Assembly: GCA_945863875.1 (NCBI GenBank)
Contig: CAMBBS010000020.1
Coordinates: 18,687-82,686 of the forward strand
From: Desulfopila aestuarii DSM 18488
GTDB lineage: Bacteria > Desulfobacterota > Desulfobulbia > Desulfobulbales > Desulfocapsaceae
DNA length: 64,000 bases
Direction: 5' to 3'
Part shown: positions 25,980 to 35,364 of the stretch, piece by piece
Layout: the number at the start of each line of letters is the position of its first letter
Numbering within the stretch: the first letter of the stretch is position 1
Notes under the pieces: generated by a model
What the model was told of the DNA's origin: nothing
Seen by the model: only the letters and a program-made list of their open reading frames with translations
Database searches by the model: none
Position numbers and translations under genes: made by a program

Positions 25980-27185
25980 TCAGGTAAAAGGAAAGGAAAC
26001 AAGGAAAGTGGTGCCCTCGCCAACCTTGCTGGTTACCTGGATGTCGCCCCCATGGTTGTGAACGATGTTATGACTTATGGCCAGGCCCAGGCCGTTGCCA
26101 TCGGCCTTGGTTGTGAAAAAAGGATCAAAGATAGTTTTCATATGTTCTCTGCTGATGCCTTTTCCGGTATCTGTGATTGCAACAAAGGCTCTATGCAGGG
26201 GAGTCTTTCCTGTTTCAACAGTGAGCTGGCCTCTATCGCCAATGGCTTGGATGGCATTGATGAGCAGGTTGACAAAAACCTGTTCAAGCTGATTGGCATC
26301 AAGAAGAATGGCCGGCAGTTTCTCGGAGATTTTTTCTTCGACCTTGATATGGTGCAGTTGAAATTCGTTATCGAGAATTTTCAAAGAACTTTTAATAATA
26401 TCATTGAGGTTGCGCATGGTTCTTTCAGGAGAACGGTTGCGCGAAAATTCAAGCAATCCATCGATGATGGTCTTGCAGCGTCGAGTTTCATCGATAATGA
26501 CCTGCAGACCATCCTGGAACGGTCCATCCGCTGTGGCTTTTTTGATCAAGCTGGTGCTGTAGAGCATGATACCAGTCAGGGGATTGTTTATTTCATGGGC
26601 GATACCGGCTGCCAGACGGCCAAGGGAGGACATCTTTTCCAGCTGGGCCGCCATATGGAAATAATGGGTTCTTTGGTTTTCTGATAAACGGACTCTTTCG
26701 ATAATGCAGGCGCACTGTTCGGCGATCGTCAGAAGAAAATCAAGCTGGTCTTCTGTAAATTCACGGATTTCCGGCAGATAAATACGAATCAAGCCGATCA
26801 TCTCTTTGCGGACACCCAGCGGGACATCGAGCATCATGCGAATCCCTTCATCCCACGCCTGCTGGGGGTATTCCACTCTCGGGGCATTCCAGATATCCGT
26901 GATCTGCAGGATTTGCGAATATTCGTTCGGGAGAATGAGTAATTTTTCCTTATTTACCGGTCCTTTGGAAAGATATTTTTCCCCTACGCCGTATGCCGCC
27001 TTGACTTCAAATTGATCGGTGTCCTGATTAAGGAGTCGCAGCAGGGTACCCTTGGCGTGCAAAACCTCGGATATCTTCTGCACGACAAGCGCGAGCACTT
27101 CATCTAATTGATCATGGGCATGCATTGTCCTGATGATGTCACGAAATGCATGAAAATATCCCTGGTATCTACTCGGTTTGGCCAT
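25980..27185 (-). CDS. Soluble GAF-domain sensor histidine kinase
   Basis: 401 residues: a GAF domain (about 20-165), a HisKA dimerisation domain with the phospho-acceptor His in AGIAHEINNPLTG (about residue 207), and an HATPase domain with NQLEQVFVNLLINAIQA (N box), DTGKGIS (G1) and GNGLGLAIS (G2). There is no membrane helix or signal peptide, so it senses a cytoplasmic signal or redox state through GAF. It precedes hdrA on the same strand, with 117 bases between them, and follows the response regulator at 27312-27995, which may be its partner. Confidence 0.88.
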   Translation of the reverse strand: MAKPSRYQGYFHAFRDIIRTMHAHDQLDEVLALVVQKISEVLHAKGTLLRLLNQDTDQFEVKAAYGVGEKYLSKGPVNKEKLLILPNEYSQILQITDIWNAPRVEYPQQAWDEGIRMMLDVPLGVRKEMIGLIRIYLPEIREFTEDQLDFLLTIAEQCACIIERVRLSENQRTHYFHMAAQLEKMSSLGRLAAGIAHEINNPLTGIMLYSTSLIKKATADGPFQDGLQVIIDETRRCKTIIDGLLEFSRNRSPERTMRNLNDIIKSSLKILDNEFQLHHIKVEEKISEKLPAILLDANQLEQVFVNLLINAIQAIGDRGQLTVETGKTPLHRAFVAITDTGKGISREHMKTIFDPFFTTKADGNGLGLAISHNIVHNHGGDIQVTSKVGEGTTFLVSFPFT

Positions 27186-27311
27186 AAGATAATCCTTTCA
27201 TATCAAGCAATAACATTAGAAGGACGATGCTCTGCATCAGCACTTTTTAACAAAAGTTTGTGCCGATGCAGATGAGTTTGTCTGTTGTCGGGCAGCAGCT
27301 CACGACAAGAC

Positions 27312-27995
27312 CTAAAGCTGCCAGTCTTTTTTCTGTGAACAGGCAAAGACATATTTGAGCTGCTTTTGGGTCAACTCACCCACGTGGGTGTTGATCCAGT
27401 TCAGATCGCCGGTGGCTATGGCATCCTTGGCTTCGTCGGAGAGGACATATTCGGCAAGGGCAGCGGTGCCCTTTTCCATAAGATCATGGCAAAAAAGCTG
27501 ATCTTCGTTGGTTCGGTCAAGCACATGCAGGACTTCTCGTTTCTGAATCAGATTATCTGTTTCTGAAACCGTATGCACGTATGCGCCATTCTCATCCGTT
27601 GCATAATGCATTTTCAGGGTTTCATTAACGGAAGATCTGATTTGTTCCTCGCTGAAAGGTTTTGGCAAGAAATCAGTTACTCCGGTCTTCATTGCATCAA
27701 CCGCAAGAGATGTACTGACATACCCTGTAATGGTAATAATTTTGGTATCAGGTGTATGTCGGCGAACCTGTTTGATGACATCCATGCCATCCATATCCGG
27801 CAATCGGATGTCGGCGATTAACAGATCGAAATCTTGTTTCTTGAAGGCATCGAGGGCTGACTGTCCATCGTTGGCAACGCTCACAATGAAACCGTCATCA
27901 GTCAAAATCATCTCCAGTCCTTTGGCAATGTTCTTGTCGTCTTCCATCACGAGAATGTGCGTGGCATTTGGTTCTTTCCATTGCATCTGTGGCAT
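27312..27995 (-). CDS. Response regulator without a recognised output domain
   Basis: 227 residues. Receiver domain at about 13-130 with MEDD, the phospho-acceptor Asp in LLIADIRLPDMDG, and the conserved Thr and Lys in ITGY and LPKPF. The remaining ~95 residues are helical and carry no helix-turn-helix, GGDEF or AAA signature I can identify, so it may act by protein contact. Good AAAGGAG before the ATG. It lies between a GAF kinase and an NtrC-type activator, all on the minus strand. Confidence 0.85.
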   Translation of the reverse strand: MPQMQWKEPNATHILVMEDDKNIAKGLEMILTDDGFIVSVANDGQSALDAFKKQDFDLLIADIRLPDMDGMDVIKQVRRHTPDTKIITITGYVSTSLAVDAMKTGVTDFLPKPFSEEQIRSSVNETLKMHYATDENGAYVHTVSETDNLIQKREVLHVLDRTNEDQLFCHDLMEKGTAALAEYVLSDEAKDAIATGDLNWINTHVGELTQKQLKYVFACSQKKDWQL

Positions 27996-28026
27996 TTGGT
28001 TCTCCTTTAAGGTTTTTTCATCTTAA

Positions 28027-28260
28027 AAGAGCAAGGAGCGTGCCGGTTTGGCAGGATGATTTAATTGTTATAAATAACAATATCTTGCCATGGAGTTATG
28101 TTGTTTCAAGGGGGGATCAACTGGGGGAATAGTCGATGAATGGTATATTTCTTCAGGAAGAAAGACTGGTGATGATTAAATAATAAGCTATAAAAACAAA
28201 AACATACAAGTGTATAATTAAATATGCACTTATATATTATTTTATACACGTATTAGGAAA
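28027..28260. other. AT-rich gap between two regulator genes
   Basis: 234 bases, very AT-rich at 28140-28260. No gene seen. It would hold the 3' end region of the NtrC gene and the promoter of the response regulator, but I could not fix a promoter. Confidence 0.4.
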
Positions 28261-29646
28261 TCAAAAATGGTGCTTTTTCATCAGGGAGGAAAAATTCGAG
28301 CGCTGCATGCCGACTCTTTTGGCTGCCTGGGAGACGTTGCCCTCGGTTACGGCGAGTGCTTTCTGGAGAAAAGCTTTTTCCGTAACCGCGTAATGGGTAT
28401 CGAGAAGGTGCTGCTTGAAGGCTTTCAGTTCGATCAGAGTTGTCGGGATTATATTGTTCTGGTCGTGGTTGTGGTGGTCAAGGTGGCCATGGAGATTAAG
28501 ATTGTTGACCATTTGCTCGTCGGTCATGATGACTAACCGTTCCACAACATTTTTCAGTTGCCGGACGTTGCCGGGCCAGGGGTAATCGATCAAGGTTTGC
28601 AGGGCGTTGTCGGAGAACCCATCAAGTGTCTTCTTTGTTTTACGACAAAACTGTTTTAGAAAATAATAGGCGAGTTTGGGAATATCTTCTTTGCGTTTTC
28701 TTAATGGGGGCAGGTAGATGGGGAAAACATTGAGGCGGTAGTATAAATCTTCCCTGAACGTCTCCTGTTGCGTTTTCGCTTCCAGATCCTGGTTGCTGGC
28801 GGCAATAATTCGAATGTCGGTCTCCCTGATCTTACTTCCGCCAACCGGTTTGTACTGCCCGGATTCTATAACACGCAGCAGCTTTGCTTGGATATTCATA
28901 TCCAGATTGGCCACCTCATCGAGAAAGAGGGTGCTGCCGTTGGCCGCTTCAAAGATGCCTATTTTGTTATGGTCTGCACCGGTAAAGGCCCCCTTGACAT
29001 GGCCGAATAATTCGCTTTCAAGAAGGCTTGCGGAAAAGGCGCTGCAGTCTATGGCGATAAAGGGTTTTCCGGAGCGGCGACTCTGGGCATGTATGGCACC
29101 GGCGAACAGTTCCTTGCCGGTGCCGCTTTCACCGTTCAACAGGACGGTCGTGTCAGCCGGAGCTACTTTTTTAATGGATTCGAAGACCTGAAGAATGGCT
29201 GGGCTGTCACCGACTATATTATTGAACTCAAAGCGTTGGAACAGCTGTTTGCGCAGATGCAGGTTATCCCGTTTGAGCGCCACGTTTTCCAGCGCTTTGT
29301 TCACTGCAAGTGTCAGTTCATCTTCAGAAAATGGTTTGGCCAGATAATCAAAAGCGCCTCTTTTCATGGCCAGTACCGTTGTTTGCACGGTGGAAAATCC
29401 AGTCATTATTATAAACTGTAAGTCGGGATTTTCCAGGCGAATCGAGGAAAGCAAATCAATGCCGTCATAGTCAGGGAGGCGAATATCCAATAACACCAGG
29501 TCATATGGTCCACGTTGCACTGCGGCTTTGCCGTCGGTGCCGGTTTGGCATGCTGTAACAGTGTGTCCCGCTTCACCGAGAATCATAGCGCATCCACGGC
29601 AAACAGTCAGTTCGTCGTCTATAACCAGGATATTTGCCTTAAACAT
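28261..29646 (-). CDS. NtrC-family sigma-54-dependent response regulator
   Basis: 461 residues: receiver domain (1-115; DD near the start, Asp in LVLLDIRLPDYDG, AKPFSED), AAA+ domain with Walker A GESGTGKE, the sigma-54-contact loop GAFTGA, Walker B-like LFLDEV, and a C-terminal Fis-type helix-turn-helix (NVSQAAKRVGMQRSNFSSLM). I take the ATG at 29646, where homology to receiver domains starts, over an upstream in-frame start at 29745 that would add an unusual hydrophobic leader. It is divergent from the second cooS 343 bases away. I searched the nearby upstream regions for TGGCAC-N5-TTGC sites and found no convincing one. Confidence 0.9.
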   Translation of the reverse strand: MFKANILVIDDELTVCRGCAMILGEAGHTVTACQTGTDGKAAVQRGPYDLVLLDIRLPDYDGIDLLSSIRLENPDLQFIIMTGFSTVQTTVLAMKRGAFDYLAKPFSEDELTLAVNKALENVALKRDNLHLRKQLFQRFEFNNIVGDSPAILQVFESIKKVAPADTTVLLNGESGTGKELFAGAIHAQSRRSGKPFIAIDCSAFSASLLESELFGHVKGAFTGADHNKIGIFEAANGSTLFLDEVANLDMNIQAKLLRVIESGQYKPVGGSKIRETDIRIIAASNQDLEAKTQQETFREDLYYRLNVFPIYLPPLRKRKEDIPKLAYYFLKQFCRKTKKTLDGFSDNALQTLIDYPWPGNVRQLKNVVERLVIMTDEQMVNNLNLHGHLDHHNHDQNNIIPTTLIELKAFKQHLLDTHYAVTEKAFLQKALAVTEGNVSQAAKRVGMQRSNFSSLMKKHHF

Positions 29647-29797
29647 GTCGTTCCATGAATGAAAAATAATAAATACATAGAAAGTCAGCATGATACCCTC
29701 AAACAGTGTTCTGTTCAAGTCTTCCTGGACCTTTTGCCCCTGCAATCAGCTTGAAAATTCAAACAACATCATGTGCGGTATGCGCAAAATCAGTCTT

Positions 29798-29822
29798 GAC
29801 AATGTCACGATGTGGTATAACA
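29798..29822 (+). promoter_or_regulatory. Palindrome and possible extended -10 promoter upstream of the second cooS
   Basis: TGACA-A-TGTCA (29798-29808) is a perfect 11-base palindrome. Nine bases later TGGTATAAC (29814-29822) has the form of an extended -10 box. TGACAATGT recurs at 29849-29857. A regulator of the divergent NtrC/cooS pair could bind here. The rest of the 343-base gap (29647-29989) shows no gene. Confidence 0.4.
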
Positions 29823-29989
29823 GTAGTGTCAGGTAAAAATTCTCCTATGACAATGTATCTTTGGTTGTAGCTGAAAAATCATTGTCCGTATTTGTTGCAG
29901 GGCAGGACCTTCTCTCTCATAGCGGTCTGTGAAAATTTGCAGACAGGCAAAACGGAATATTCCAGTAACTTATTTTTCCCGGAGGCGTC

Positions 29990-31951
29990 ATGGCAAAACC
30001 ACTAGAACTCATCAACGTAAACGACCTTACGATATGCGATTCAACCGCACAAATGATCACCAAGGCAAGAAATGATGGTGTTGAACTCTTTTTCGATCGG
30101 GCGCAAGCAATGAAAGCTTGTCCCATTGGAGAAAAAGCTGCCTGCTGTAAACACTGTTCCATGGGGCCATGTCGGATGAATGTGAACAGTCCCTACGATC
30201 GGGTAGGTGTCTGCGGGGCAACGGTTGATACTATTGTCGCAAGGAATTTTGGACGAATGGTTGCCGGAGGAACTGCAGCCCATACTGATCACGGAATGGC
30301 AATGCTCGAGCTTTTCCGCGATGTTATTAATGGCAAGGCGAAGGATTATTCCATTAAAGACCCCATTAAGCTGCTGGAAATAGCCGCTTCTCTCGACATC
30401 GTAACAGAAGGCAGAGAGTTAAAGGATGTGGCGATGGATCTGTATCATGAGCTGGAAAAGACCTACACCCAGGTGGATGGGGAAATCCCGATGGTGAAAA
30501 GGGTGCCACCGAAGACCCTTGAACACTGGCGAGCTGCCGGGGTTGTTCCCCGTGGCGCAATGCGCGAAATTATGGAAATGATGCATCGTACCGCCATGGG
30601 TGTCGATCAGGATTACGAAAACATCACCAAGCAGATAACCAGGACAGCCCTGGCCGATGGCTGGGGCGGATCCATGGTCTCCACGGATATCTCCGACATC
30701 TTGTTTGGTACCCCGTCGCCGGTTGAGGTTGAAGTCGACATGGGGGTGCTCAAGGAAGATCAGGTAAATATAATTGTCCATGGTCACGAGCCGAATCTTC
30801 TTGAATCCATGGTTGTTTCCGTGGCCGACCCTACCCTGCTCGAGGCGGCAAAGAATGCCGGGGCAAAGGGAATAAATCTTGTCGGGATGTGCTGCTCCGG
30901 TCTGGAGGCTCTGTCACGGCATGGTCTGCCCCATGCGGGTAATTTTTCCAGTACCGAGGCGGTGTTGGTCACTGGTGCCATTGATGCGATGACGGTCGAT
31001 ATCCAATGTATCAAGCAAGGCCTGCAGAAGGTCGCCGATTTCTATGACACGCCTTTTATCACGACCAATTATCGAGCGAAAATCGAAGGAGCCCTCCATA
31101 TTCAACTGGAAGAGCTCGATCCGCGGGAATGTACCGATGAGATTGTCATCAAGGCAATCACCAGGTTTAAAAACCGTAAGAAACCGATTCAGATTCCGCG
31201 CAATAAAACAAAGGGCGTGCACGGTTTTTCCTTCGAATACATTAATTATATGCTGGGAGGATCCTTTCGCAGCAGTTACACCCCACTCAATGAAAATATC
31301 ATCAATGGCAGGATTCGTGGTGTCGCTGGAGTTGTTGGCTGTACCAATCCGCGGTCGAAGCAGGATTACTCCCATGTCGAGTTGGTCAAAGAGTTGATTA
31401 GAAATGATGTCTTGGTGCTGCAGACCGGATGTTCGCAAATGGCCCTTGCTAAAGCCGGACTCACCGGACCTGGAGCTGCAGCACTGGCTGGCCCTGGCCT
31501 TGCCGAGGTCTGCGAGACTGTCGGCATGCCGCCGGTTCTTGGACTGGGTTCCTGTGTCGACAACAGCAGGATTCTTATTGCCGCCGCTGAAATGGTGAAG
31601 GTTGGTGGCCTGGGCGATTGTATTGCCGATCTGCCAGCCGCAGGTTGCGCCCCGGAATGGATGAGTGAAAAAGCCATTGCCATCGGCCATTATTTCGTTG
31701 CTTCGGGCATATATGTTGTGTTTGGTCATACTTTCCCGATGACGAAGGGGACCAAATTTGAGAAGCATCTGTTTGAGGATCTGGAAAACCTGGGCTTCGG
31801 CAAATGGGCACATGCCGATGATCCGAGAGAAATGGCCAGGCTGATGATCGCCCATATTGACAAAAAACGTGTCCAGCTGGGTATCGATAAGGCCCGGGAA
31901 AGGGTGTTGACCGATATGGCTGACAGACGATCTCTTGACGCAACGGCGTAA
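29990..31951 (+). CDS. cooS: Second CO dehydrogenase catalytic subunit (monofunctional CooS)
   Basis: 653 residues with all expected cluster motifs: CPIGEKAACCKHCSMGPC and GVCGAT (B/D clusters), AAHTDHG, then GMCCSG, VVGCTN, QTGCSQ, GLGSCVDNSR and SEKAIAIGHYF around the C-cluster. It is clearly paralogous to the CooS at 11117-13135 but has no acsB, cooF or hydrogenase beside it, so it probably oxidises CO to CO2 or reduces CO2 for ferredoxin exchange outside the ACS complex. CGGAGG precedes the ATG. It sits in its own transcription unit, divergent from an NtrC-type regulator, and ends in a strong terminator. Confidence 0.94.
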   Translation: MAKPLELINVNDLTICDSTAQMITKARNDGVELFFDRAQAMKACPIGEKAACCKHCSMGPCRMNVNSPYDRVGVCGATVDTIVARNFGRMVAGGTAAHTDHGMAMLELFRDVINGKAKDYSIKDPIKLLEIAASLDIVTEGRELKDVAMDLYHELEKTYTQVDGEIPMVKRVPPKTLEHWRAAGVVPRGAMREIMEMMHRTAMGVDQDYENITKQITRTALADGWGGSMVSTDISDILFGTPSPVEVEVDMGVLKEDQVNIIVHGHEPNLLESMVVSVADPTLLEAAKNAGAKGINLVGMCCSGLEALSRHGLPHAGNFSSTEAVLVTGAIDAMTVDIQCIKQGLQKVADFYDTPFITTNYRAKIEGALHIQLEELDPRECTDEIVIKAITRFKNRKKPIQIPRNKTKGVHGFSFEYINYMLGGSFRSSYTPLNENIINGRIRGVAGVVGCTNPRSKQDYSHVELVKELIRNDVLVLQTGCSQMALAKAGLTGPGAAALAGPGLAEVCETVGMPPVLGLGSCVDNSRILIAAAEMVKVGGLGDCIADLPAAGCAPEWMSEKAIAIGHYFVASGIYVVFGHTFPMTKGTKFEKHLFEDLENLGFGKWAHADDPREMARLMIAHIDKKRVQLGIDKARERVLTDMADRRSLDATA

Positions 31952-31964
31952 CACGCCTTATTAT

Positions 31965-32010
31965 ATGGGAGATGGCAGAAAGAATTAATTCTGGCGTCTC
32001 CCATTTTTTT
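31965..32010 (+). terminator. Terminator after the second cooS
   Basis: ATGGGAGA..GGCAGAA pairs with TTCTG..CGTCTCCCAT and is followed by seven T. Confidence 0.88.
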
Positions 32011-32070
32011 GGTACATAGATAATCTAACCCCGGTAAACGGCTGCGGAAGAGATTTGTGGAGTTTGAATT

Positions 32071-32631
32071 ATGGCAATATTTAACGGAAGATACCGGTGG
32101 GACGGGACCAAGAGAGACAATCAGGAGCCTATCGCCTGGTCTCCAGGTGCTTATGATGTGAAAATTTTCAGGTGTTCAGCCACTTCTTTGAAGGTAGAGT
32201 ATCTCAAATCCGTTGTTTGTGTGTACGCCTCGACAGGAGAGGGCCAGTCGATTTCGGCGAACCCGGAGAAATTTGCCAAACAGATCTGTAACGATTTTTC
32301 GCTTGATATGGAACGGGTGCTATGGGTTGAGGACAATCACAAGGAGAAGGACAAGTATGAAGTTGTCGTTTTTACCCGATCAGGAAAGATCGGCAACACC
32401 GTGTTCTATCGAAGCCGAAAGCGCATGGCTTTTAAGAGCGAAGTAGAAATGATTGAGATGATTTCTGAAATAGACCGGATAAGGGAGCGACTGAAGAACC
32501 TCGAAGAGCAAATAGCCGAGACTCTGCGGCGGCTACCGGCACATTCGGCAAAGCCTCCGGTGATAATTGATCTGTTGCAACTGGAAGATGAGCGGGATCT
32601 GCTCTTGAAAAAACTGGGTGGGCGGAAATGA
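32071..32631 (+). CDS. Hypothetical 186-residue protein with C-terminal coiled coil
   Basis: Not recognised. The first ~110 residues look like a mixed alpha/beta domain with many aromatic residues near the start (RYRWDG) and an acidic-basic middle. Residues about 125-155 (EVEMIEMISEIDRIRERLKN) have heptad spacing and probably form a coiled coil. No signal peptide, membrane helix or metal motif. It is translationally close to the DUF3786 gene that follows (stop at 32631, next start 32636), so the two are probably made together. Confidence 0.65.
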   Translation: MAIFNGRYRWDGTKRDNQEPIAWSPGAYDVKIFRCSATSLKVEYLKSVVCVYASTGEGQSISANPEKFAKQICNDFSLDMERVLWVEDNHKEKDKYEVVVFTRSGKIGNTVFYRSRKRMAFKSEVEMIEMISEIDRIRERLKNLEEQIAETLRRLPAHSAKPPVIIDLLQLEDERDLLLKKLGGRK

Positions 32632-32635
32632 TAAA

Positions 32636-33079
32636 ATGTATCGTTTCGGGGCCGATGGAATTGTCGGCGATGACCAGGAGATCCTTACCCCGGCCGTCCA
32701 GGTAATGATCTGCAAGTATATTCTGACCTGTCCGCTGGAACTCCCGGCAAATGATAATACCCTGATGACTTATAGAGAATTTAAGGATGCCGGACCGCTT
32801 ATCTCTTATTTCACGACGAACACCAACAAAACCATAGAGACGACATTTAGCGGCAACCTCGCAGGATTGAAAACGAGGGGACAGGACATCGGCGGCAAAC
32901 TTTTAGCCTCGGATATATATGATCTGTCGGTGCAATTTTTTGCCTTTCCCCGTGTGCCGGTCCTTGTCAATTTCAATGATCGGGATGATTCCGCCGCCTC
33001 TTTTCTCGATATGGAATGTCTGGCCATGACCGGAACCCTCCTTACCGGAAAACTGATTGCCCCTGTACCTGTCCCCTGA
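32636..33079 (+). CDS. DUF3786-like protein
   Basis: 147 residues from the ATG at 32636, with GGCGGA upstream; an in-frame GTG at 32618 would overlap the previous gene. The pattern MICKYILTC..PL..MTYREFKDAGP and the C-terminal FPRVPVLVNFNDRDD..AS match the DUF3786 region of the protein at 44774-45577 (LLDYVLKCKGVPV..WISFREIAGG and FPLVPVMICYW), so I place it in that family. Unlike that protein it has no N-terminal Fe-S domain. Function unknown; in this window both copies lie near CO dehydrogenase or corrinoid-protein genes. Confidence 0.7.
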   Translation: MYRFGADGIVGDDQEILTPAVQVMICKYILTCPLELPANDNTLMTYREFKDAGPLISYFTTNTNKTIETTFSGNLAGLKTRGQDIGGKLLASDIYDLSVQFFAFPRVPVLVNFNDRDDSAASFLDMECLAMTGTLLTGKLIAPVPVP

Positions 33080-33230
33080 TTCTGCTCCGGCAGCAGCTGT
33101 CTTTCACGGTGCGACAACAAAAAAAAACCAGGGGATGGCATCTACTTCTGGCACTTTACAATTTTTGTTTTATAATCTTTCCTGTCAGTAAATGTTGGAG
33201 ATTCACTTAACGAGCAAAAAGGAGATATGC

Positions 33231-33404
33231 ATGACAGATCAACATTGTCCGGGATTTGAAAGCAATAAAACTTTGAAGGAAGTAAGGGTCAAATGTCCTG
33301 AATGCGGCAAAGAGTGGGAAGTGTTTTCGGATGAAATTACCAAGATTTCCAAATGTTCGGCATGCGGTGCCGCCGTTGATCCAAAAACCTGTACGATAAA
33401 GTAG
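33231..33404 (+). CDS. Small zinc-ribbon protein
   Basis: 57 residues with two CPxCG-type knuckles, KCPECGKEW and KCSACGAAV, that would bind one zinc. AAGGAGA precedes the ATG. A short FESNKTL N-terminal segment carries another Cys. Proteins of this type are small metal-binding accessory factors; no role can be assigned. It is the last gene before a terminator and may belong to the unit starting at 32071. Confidence 0.75.
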   Translation: MTDQHCPGFESNKTLKEVRVKCPECGKEWEVFSDEITKISKCSACGAAVDPKTCTIK

Positions 33405-33432
33405 TTTTTGCTGTTTGCCCAGCCAAGGTATC

Positions 33433-33475
33433 AACTCTGTTGAAAAACTGTTCTTTCAACAGAGTTTTTGTTTTT
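33433..33475 (+). terminator. Bidirectional terminator between the zinc-ribbon gene and 5-formyl-THF cyclo-ligase
   Basis: AACTCTGTTGAA pairs with TTCAACAGAGTT and is followed by TTTTGTTTTT on the plus strand. Genes on both sides converge on it. Confidence 0.85.
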
Positions 33476-33483
33476 GGCAAGAC

Positions 33484-34065
33484 TTACCTCTTGTGACGAA
33501 TCACCCTGCTCTCGGTGACGACCATGTCCAGAAGCTCGTCATGCTCCTGCAGCGGTGCTCTTTCGATGATCTGTAGATCAAAAGCCAGGCCGATTCGAGT
33601 CGCTGTCGGCACTTTATCCAGAAAGCGGTCGTAGTAGCCGCCGCCATAGCCGAATCGACCTCCACGCTCATCAAAAACAGAACCCGGTAAAAGAATTGTT
33701 TCGATCTCTTCAGGGGCAATCGCTCTGCTTATGCAGAGTTCCTCCTTTGGCTCGGGAATGTCGCAGTATCCCGGTTCGAGGTCTGTCAATCGATTGGTGA
33801 TATGAATGGCGTCAAGTCTTTTCTCCCGCACTCTGGTGAAAGGGACTATAACGGTTTTGCCCATATCGATCAGCACATCAATGAGAGAAAGGGTCGCAAC
33901 TTCGCTTCTGAAACTGACATAGACAAAAATTGCCTGACGGTCACGAAGCTGTTCCAGCGCCAAAAGTCTCTGCTGGATAGCTAACGATTTCGTCTCGATC
34001 TGTTGAGCTGTCAATCGGTTACGTTCCGTCAGTATTTTTTTCCTCAGTTGGGCGCCATCAAGCAT
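33484..34065 (-). CDS. 5-formyltetrahydrofolate cyclo-ligase
   Basis: 193 residues with the family signature RGGRFGYGGGYYDRFL (about 130-145), the N-terminal LRKKILTERNRLT and the SFRSEVAT segment. It converts 5-formyl-THF to methenyl-THF with ATP, salvaging a folate form that piles up when C1 flux is high. Its presence among Wood-Ljungdahl genes fits a need to keep the THF pool active. It is 30 bases downstream of the radical SAM gene on the same strand, so the two are probably co-transcribed. Confidence 0.9.
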   Translation of the reverse strand: MLDGAQLRKKILTERNRLTAQQIETKSLAIQQRLLALEQLRDRQAIFVYVSFRSEVATLSLIDVLIDMGKTVIVPFTRVREKRLDAIHITNRLTDLEPGYCDIPEPKEELCISRAIAPEEIETILLPGSVFDERGGRFGYGGGYYDRFLDKVPTATRIGLAFDLQIIERAPLQEHDELLDMVVTESRVIRHKR

Positions 34066-34095
34066 TGTCTGATCTCCTGTGAAATTGTTCTCTGG

Positions 34096-35364
34096 TTATA
34101 ATCGTTGAATGATATAGAGGTAGGCCGGCAGTCTGCTCATTATTTTTAATCGATTGAACTCGAAGAGACGGCTGCGGGACGGTTGGTTGAAGGTCAAAGG
34201 GGAAAAATAGATTGATCCTTTGGGTTTAACATGGGGCAGCTTTTCCCTGATCAGCTCGAGAATTTTTCTATAATGGTTTTCCGGCAGCTTGTCATCCATG
34301 ATAAAATTCGCCGTTATCTCAATGGAAGCATAGCGGTCGTTGATATCTTGACTGCGGGCAAAGGATTCCTCTACCTGCCTTTCGGTAATCGGCTTGCCGA
34401 TTCTGTCAAGAGTTTCCTGGTCGGCGGATTCAAGGCCGATGTTGATATAGGTCATACCCGGAAATGTATTCAATTGTCGGAAAAAACATTCCGGTGCGTT
34501 GAGAAACGACGTGACGGAACCAAAGAGGAACGTGCTGTTATCTGCAATATATGATTTGGCAAAACCAAGTTCCTTGTAGGCCGTTTCGATACTCAACAAA
34601 ATAACATCGGCATTGGTCTGCAGGGCGTCGTGCTCTCCAAGAAACAGGCTGTTGTAATTAACAAGGTCTTGGCCCCAGTGCTGTTTGAGTTGCTCGATCT
34701 GCCGGGCAATCTCCGGACGCGTTTTTTCGGTAAACACGGTACCGTTTTTCACTTTGCAGAATGTACACTTATACAGGCAGCCTCGAGAAATAGTCAGCGG
34801 AATGAAATTATAATCAACATGTCTGGCGTCAGGCGGGAGGACGGAAATTCGTCCGCCGACAATTTCCTGCAGTCGGTGCGCTTTTTGTTCTAATACTTCC
34901 GGACTGTTAGCAATGGCGTCACGCAAAAAGCTGCTGAATTTATCCGGCCAGCCAAGGGTGTGGTCCAGCAGTTCCTGGAGTATCTGGTGCCATGATTCGC
35001 AGATGTGCCGTATTTCTTGCTGTGCGAAGGGGTGGCCTCCGAGGATACTGTTGGTTGGATACTGGAAATTTGGCAGGTAATATTCCCCCGTCGCCTCAAA
35101 AACCCCGGTATAGCCGCCAGTGGAATAGTAGATCCAGTCGTTTCCCTGTGTTCGTTTAAGCCATTCGTGGGGATGGGCCCAGTCTCTTCCTTTGCCTTTT
35201 GCGCGAAATATTTCACCGTTGAGATTAAAGTGAAAAATAAAATCCGGTGTCTCAATTTCGTTGTAAATGCCGCAATGCACGGGGAAACTCATTTTGGCGT
35301 AGACTGTACTTCCCGTTTTTTCGAGGGTTATCTTGAGCTTATCTGATGTAAAGATGTTACTCAT
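34096..35364 (-). CDS. Radical SAM protein of unknown substrate
   Basis: 422 residues from the ATG at 35364; a TTG at 35376 is the alternative. The radical SAM cluster motif is SRGCLYKCTFCKV (CxxxCxxC), near residue 195. INIGLESADQETLDRIGK marks the later barrel strands typical of the Elp3/MiaB-like superfamily. The first ~180 residues form a separate domain that I do not recognise, with aromatic-rich segments (WIYYSTGGYTG). No SPASM or cobalamin-binding domain is apparent. It shares a transcript with 5-formyl-THF cyclo-ligase. Substrate unknown. Confidence 0.82.
   Translation of the reverse strand: MSNIFTSDKLKITLEKTGSTVYAKMSFPVHCGIYNEIETPDFIFHFNLNGEIFRAKGKGRDWAHPHEWLKRTQGNDWIYYSTGGYTGVFEATGEYYLPNFQYPTNSILGGHPFAQQEIRHICESWHQILQELLDHTLGWPDKFSSFLRDAIANSPEVLEQKAHRLQEIVGGRISVLPPDARHVDYNFIPLTISRGCLYKCTFCKVKNGTVFTEKTRPEIARQIEQLKQHWGQDLVNYNSLFLGEHDALQTNADVILLSIETAYKELGFAKSYIADNSTFLFGSVTSFLNAPECFFRQLNTFPGMTYINIGLESADQETLDRIGKPITERQVEESFARSQDINDRYASIEITANFIMDDKLPENHYRKILELIREKLPHVKPKGSIYFSPLTFNQPSRSRLFEFNRLKIMSRLPAYLYIIQRL

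Noticed and set aside
28700..30000. Sigma-54 promoter (-24/-12) for cooS2
   Set aside because: No site with GG and GC at the right 10-base spacing was found in 29647-29989.
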